Below, in pieces: positions 60,554-64,000 of a DNA stretch of 64,000 nt (the stretch's first letter is position 1; each line of letters opens with the position of its first letter). The translations under genes and the position numbers were made by a program. Under the pieces are notes generated by a model. That model ran no database searches. It was not told where the DNA came from and saw nothing but the letters and a program-made list of their open reading frames with translations. This stretch comes from Candidatus Binatus soli (GTDB lineage Bacteria > Desulfobacterota > Binatia > Binatales > Binataceae), in the NCBI GenBank assembly GCA_002479255.1, contig DLMJ01000036.1, forward strand, positions 1 through 64,000, written 5' to 3'.

Positions 60554-61552
60554 TCAGATCAGGGGTTCGTGGATTGCCTCGGCGGCTTCCGAAGCAGGTT
60601 GCTTGCGATGCGGATCGGCGCCGAGGACGAGAGTCAGTACGCCGCTGACCGAAATGAGGATGCCGACGACCTCGCGGGTAGTTGCGTGCTCGCCGAGAAA
60701 CATCACGGCGAACAGAATCGAAAGTATCGGGATTCCGGGCACGACCAGCGCTGTCGTCCACGCCAATGAGAGCCGGCTGATGGCGCCGTACCAGGTGACC
60801 GCGCTCAGAAAATAGATAAAAAAACCGGTCACGGCGATCACGCTGAGCGAAGTCAGGTCGGCGAGTTGCACGAGCGAGCCGCGGCGGAAGATCAGCAGCA
60901 TCGCGGTCAGAACAAACGACGCATAGAAAAATCGGCCGCCGGCGACCGAGGTCGGCGTCAACGGAGGCATCAGCTTCAGACCCATCACGTGCGACGTCTG
61001 CCAGAATAGAGGAGTCGCGAAGATGATGGCCGCGGCCCATAGCGGTGAAAATGAGCCGCCGCCGGCGAACACCGAACCGATGCCAACGAGGATGGTGGCG
61101 GTCGCGAGTATCTGGCGCGCAGACGGGCGCTCGCCGATGAAGACTGTCGACAGAACCAGCGAATAGACCGGCTCGGTTTGCAGCAGCAGCACACCGGCGA
61201 CGGCGCTGATGCGGGTGAGTCCGTAGGTGAGGGTGAGGCTCGTCAGCACGGTTCCCGCCATCGACATCATGAACAACCGCGCGCGATAGCGCGGGTCCAC
61301 GATCAATCTCAACTCGCCGCGGAATTGGAGAAACGGAATTGAGCAAATCGAGGCGAACACGACCGCGCTGGTGCAGAAGAGCAGGGGATCGAGATGTACC
61401 GCACCCCATCGCGTGATCACGGGCTGGCCGGCGCCGATGATCGTGTTGATGATGCAGAGCGTCACGCCAACCTGAAAGGCTCGCGCGCGGCGGGCCGTGG
61501 CGTTTTCGTTGACGACCGGGGACACGGACGTAGCTGAGCTGTCGGTTCGCAT
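60554..61552 (-). CDS. DMT superfamily (EamA) transporter
   Basis: 332 residues with ten membrane helices in two EamA repeats; first repeat includes TVLTSLTLTYGLTRISAVAG, second FLSAVTWYGAISRLSLAW. Exports a small metabolite; substrate unknown. It starts 3 bases after the uppP stop, so the two are one operon. Confidence 0.88.
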   Translation of the reverse strand: MRTDSSATSVSPVVNENATARRARAFQVGVTLCIINTIIGAGQPVITRWGAVHLDPLLFCTSAVVFASICSIPFLQFRGELRLIVDPRYRARLFMMSMAGTVLTSLTLTYGLTRISAVAGVLLLQTEPVYSLVLSTVFIGERPSARQILATATILVGIGSVFAGGGSFSPLWAAAIIFATPLFWQTSHVMGLKLMPPLTPTSVAGGRFFYASFVLTAMLLIFRRGSLVQLADLTSLSVIAVTGFFIYFLSAVTWYGAISRLSLAWTTALVVPGIPILSILFAVMFLGEHATTREVVGILISVSGVLTLVLGADPHRKQPASEAAEAIHEPLI

Positions 61553-61555
61553 CGA

Positions 61556-62341
61556 CTACGACCGCGCCACGTAGACGGCAATAACAATCGCGGCCAGCAC
61601 GATTCGATAAATCGCGAAGGGCCTGTAGCTGTGGGCTCGTAAGAAATGCAGCAGGCCGACAATCGCGAGCAAACCGAAGACAGCCGAGGCCGCAAAGCCC
61701 CATCCGAGCTGAGCGGCGAGGCCCGTATGGAAAAGCTTGTGCGCCTCGAGCATGCCGGCGCCGGCGATAATTGGCGTCGCCATCAGGAACGAAAAATTGG
61801 CGGCGTCGGCGCGATCGATGCCGAGGATGCGGGCCGTCGTAATCGTGGCGCCCGAGCGCGAGACGCCGGGGATGATCGCGAGCGCCTGGCTTAGCCCGAT
61901 CAGGAGGGCATCGAGGAAAGTGAGGTCATCTATGCTGCGTTTTTTCGAGCCATACCAATCTGCAACCCATAAAAGAAGCCCAAGGGTAGTCATCGTGGCC
62001 GCGATCAGCAGCGGCGAGCGGAAGACCGTCTCGGCTTGCTTCTCCAGCAGGACGCCGATGATGGCGCCGGGAACTGAGGCGACTATCAATAGGAACAGCA
62101 GGCGGCGGGGGAGGCGGTTGCCGACGGCCAGCGATAATCCCATATCGAGCCATTCGCGCCAGTAATAGAGTAACAGCGCCAACAGCGTTCCAAGGTGAAG
62201 GGCTACATCGAAGGCAAGCCCCGGATCCTGCCATCGGAGCAGCCAAGGGACGAGTATAAGGTGGGCCGAACTGGAGACCGGCAGGAACTCGGTTAAGCCT
62301 TGGATCGCGCCGAGAACGATAGCCTGAAATACGGAAAACAT
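61556..62341 (-). CDS. uppP: Undecaprenyl-diphosphatase UppP
   Basis: 261 residues with eight membrane helices. The active-site motifs are GAIQGLTEFLPVSSSAHLI (Glu/Ser-rich box 1) and IPGVSRSGATIT (box 2). It dephosphorylates undecaprenyl diphosphate to recycle the lipid carrier of peptidoglycan synthesis and confers bacitracin tolerance. Confidence 0.95.
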   Translation of the reverse strand: MFSVFQAIVLGAIQGLTEFLPVSSSAHLILVPWLLRWQDPGLAFDVALHLGTLLALLLYYWREWLDMGLSLAVGNRLPRRLLFLLIVASVPGAIIGVLLEKQAETVFRSPLLIAATMTTLGLLLWVADWYGSKKRSIDDLTFLDALLIGLSQALAIIPGVSRSGATITTARILGIDRADAANFSFLMATPIIAGAGMLEAHKLFHTGLAAQLGWGFAASAVFGLLAIVGLLHFLRAHSYRPFAIYRIVLAAIVIAVYVARS

Positions 62342-62529
62342 AATATTTTCAGGCCCTTAGGAAAGGGCCGGACCTTTCGCGCATAATTGCGCCAGTCGGG
62401 ACCCATGACCACGAAACGGACCGAGAGGTGAATACATGTCGAATTTGCTCCTTGACGGGCTCAACACATAGTCTAGAATTGGTTGCGCGGGAAGCGGCCG
62501 AATGATGGTGAGGGGAGCAGGAGGCTCTA

Positions 62530-62859
62530 TTGCCTATGAACCGAGTTGCTAGAGGCAAAGTAATTCCGTTACGGGAAGTAAGCGTGGTCGAGTCGGACCG
62601 GGAACCCGACCAGTCTGCCGTTTGGGATAACATCAACCAGGGCGAACCGCATCCATTTCCGGTTGTTTCAACACTGCCGCGTCTGCCGGTGATGATCCCG
62701 GACGAGATTCTGGATTACTACGGATGGGTCTTTTGCCAAGGCGGGTTTCTCAATCTCCACATGACATTCGAGCAATTTCTGGCAGTGGTCGCGGCAGTAA
62801 GTCCGGCCGGCCTGAGCCCGGAATACGACGCGAGCGAGGCGTCCTTCCCTAACGACTGA
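62530..62859 (+). CDS. Small protein of unknown function
   Basis: 109 residues from the TTG at 62530, which stands 5 bases after AGGAGG; the ATG at 62536 is the alternative. Sequence features: Pro-rich LPRLPVMIPDEIL, aromatic DYYGWVFCQGGFLNLHMTF and an acidic tail. No family is recognised. A strong terminator follows. Confidence 0.65.
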   Translation: MPMNRVARGKVIPLREVSVVESDREPDQSAVWDNINQGEPHPFPVVSTLPRLPVMIPDEILDYYGWVFCQGGFLNLHMTFEQFLAVVAAVSPAGLSPEYDASEASFPND

Positions 62860-62888
62860 CCCCCCGCGATAGCGCGAGAGCATTGTTT

Positions 62889-62928
62889 CGATGCCTGCCC
62901 GGGCGCGCTTGGGCAGGCATCGATTTTT
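62889..62928 (+). terminator. Intrinsic terminator
   Basis: A 12-base-pair stem (62889-62900 with 62911-62922), 10-base loop and ATTTTTG. It is downstream of the small unknown gene; the convergent lipoprotein gene ends 66 bases beyond. Confidence 0.9.
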
Positions 62929-62993
62929 GCACGATTCGATTTTCATGATTTGGTTTTTCGGTTTTTCGGGCCCGGCGTGGACGCGCCTTGGGT

Positions 62994-63713
62994 TCAGTTG
63001 TCAGTTGGGGCTTCCTTTTTCGGCTCGCTCAGCAACGTGTTCCTGATCCAGACGCTGGGTAGATTGGCAGCGTCGGTGGGCGATTTGAGTCCGTTATCCT
63101 GCGCGATTTGCCGCCAGTTGTCCTCATTGCCGGTCGCCCGCCGGGCGAGAGCCTTCAAGTCCTCGTTGGGCAGGAGGGCGTAGTTGACGCCGCCCTCTTT
63201 GGGAGTGCCGCCGGAGGGAGGGAATTTCGCGGCGAGCTGGTCGATTTTGCCGAACAGGTTCAGGCGCGTGCTGACCTTGTACTTGTCGAGGTCCTGGTCG
63301 GGGATGTCCTCGGTGCGGACATTGACGATTATTCGGGAGCTGCGATCGCCGTTCGGCACGACTTCAATCTCGTAGCGATACTGCGGATGCACACCGACGA
63401 TGCTGCCGAGGATGCCGGCGCGCGTGTCGGCATCCTTCCACAGCGTGACAAGTTTGTCGTCGGACTTGACCTCGAACAGAATACCCTCACCGCGCAGCAC
63501 ATCCTGGATCAGAAGGAACGAATCATTTACGTTGTACGGGACGTCGTGCTGCTCGCCCTCGACCGCATCGGTGCCGCCGCCTGCCGCGCGATTGGCGAAA
63601 TATGGCGCGAAATAACATCCCGCGAAAAGCACTATCGAGGAGACGATCGCGATTTTTCGAAATTGCCCAAACACAGTCCGCGCCACACTCATCACAACCG
63701 GTAAGGAAACCAT
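62994..63713 (-). CDS. BamC/NlpB-like lipoprotein
   Basis: About 239 residues from the ATG at 63713 (63692 is also possible). A lipobox FAGC follows the hydrophobic IAIVSSIVL, so the mature protein is lipid-anchored, probably to the outer membrane. A central domain (KLVTLWKDADTRAGILGSIV, IIVNVRTEDIP) resembles BamC, and the C-terminus (LARRATGNEDNWRQIAQDNG) is LysM-like. Assignment to BamC is tentative. Confidence 0.68.
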   Translation of the reverse strand: MVSLPVVMSVARTVFGQFRKIAIVSSIVLFAGCYFAPYFANRAAGGGTDAVEGEQHDVPYNVNDSFLLIQDVLRGEGILFEVKSDDKLVTLWKDADTRAGILGSIVGVHPQYRYEIEVVPNGDRSSRIIVNVRTEDIPDQDLDKYKVSTRLNLFGKIDQLAAKFPPSGGTPKEGGVNYALLPNEDLKALARRATGNEDNWRQIAQDNGLKSPTDAANLPSVWIRNTLLSEPKKEAPTDN

Positions 63714-63848
63714 GAGAGTTTCATGCGCGCAAGACGAACTGCCGTGGCGGTAGGGGGCGGTTTTGGCTCCGCTTGAGGTTGCGCGACAGGCTCGCAGACG
63801 GTAATTAAATACCCTTATGAATGTCCCAGGAGGCAATTACAGATCCTT

Positions 63849-64000
63849 ATGACTGATACAGCAAATGTTTCATCGCGCCACGTGATGGCCGTGATCGGGG
63901 GCGCGACGGCAGGTTCGGAAATCGCGCGGATCCTGGCGGGGTACGGCGCGCTCGTGATCGTGTTCGAGCAGAATTCGCGGCCGTACGGAAAAATCGAAGA
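63849..64000 (+). CDS. FAD/NAD(P)-dependent oxidoreductase, N-terminus only (cut by window end)
   Basis: ATG at 63849; the frame is open to the window end. Residues 11-40 read like a dinucleotide-binding fold (HVMAVIGGATAGSEIARILA, then VIVFEQNSRPYGK). This resembles ferredoxin/glutamate-synthase-type flavoprotein reductases. GGATAG replaces the usual GxGxxG, a minor variation. Further identity depends on sequence beyond the window. Confidence 0.72.
   Translation, partial: MTDTANVSSRHVMAVIGGATAGSEIARILAGYGALVIVFEQNSRPYGKIE

Noticed and set aside
1..64000. CRISPR arrays, insertion sequences, prophage, rRNA genes
   Set aside because: No regularly spaced short repeats, transposase or integrase frames, or rRNA sequence were found on reading both strands.

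Overview
The window is high-GC bacterial DNA with dense coding on both strands and no phage, insertion sequence or CRISPR. It points to a free-living, aerobic, Gram-negative bacterium: there is a MacAB efflux pair, an outer-membrane-type lipoprotein, a B-type (ba3-like) heme-copper oxidase, a Tad/Flp pilus locus and two sigma-54 activators. Gene content (DUF1329 proteins, haloalkane dehalogenase, sulfotransferases, XdhC/MocA-type genes, P3A proton ATPase) fits an uncultured deltaproteobacterium-like soil lineage such as Binatota. That placement is inference; no marker gene in the window settles it.

Layout. 1-1876: two tandem von Willebrand A proteins, the first cut by the window edge. 1975-5342: MacB and MacA. 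5.5-8.6 kb: a tandem duplication of a DUF1329 gene with its promoter, leader hairpin and terminator. 8.6-9.9 kb: a split chromate transporter. 10.1-14.0 kb: two sulfotransferases and two glycosyltransferases. 14.1-16.3 kb: a three-gene ba3-type oxidase operon, including a 46-residue subunit IIa. 16.6-18.7 kb: a sigma-54 activator, tRNA-Lys(UUU) and an orphan Flp pilin. 18.9-26.8 kb: a probable RiPP (ribosomally made, post-translationally modified peptide) locus. 27.1-35.4 kb: proton P-ATPase, hybrid histidine kinase, CBS protein, acetyltransferase and glucose-6-phosphate isomerase. 35.7-45.0 kb: Tad pilus genes (flp, decayed flp copy, cpaB, tadZ, cpaF/tadA, tadB, tadC), a second sigma-54 activator and secreted proteins. 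45-48 kb: XdhC, a molybdenum-cofactor nucleotidyltransferase and an M50 protease with CBS domains. 48.2-49.8 kb: ECF sigma factor, zinc-finger anti-sigma and a Spy/CnrR-like periplasmic protein. 50-58 kb: haloalkane dehalogenase, TetR regulator, TPR protein, two alpha/beta hydrolases, two acetyltransferases (one frameshifted), GST and a sirtuin. 58-64 kb: GT39 glycosyltransferase, CDGSH protein, EamA transporter, UppP, a small unknown, a lipoprotein and the start of a flavoprotein.

Most interesting system: on the minus strand from 23630 to 18875 lie, almost without gaps, a secreted propeller-like protein, an unlisted 54-residue peptide gene (21570-21734), a soluble S26-type Ser/His peptidase, an HprK-like kinase, a PqqD-like recognition protein and a radical SAM/SPASM enzyme. 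Diverging from them are a PF14907-type nucleotidyltransferase and an MFS transporter. The peptide has a YxxP-type recognition motif and a two-cysteine tail, as expected of a RiPP precursor. No lasso cyclase is present, so the product class is unclear.

A second theme is tandem duplication (VWA, DUF1329, sulfotransferase, Flp, alpha/beta hydrolase), in one case with visible decay. A third is a possible sigma-54/pilin circuit: each of two similar activators lies near an flp gene, and each flp has an upstream TGGCA-N6-GTGCA-type -24/-12 candidate.
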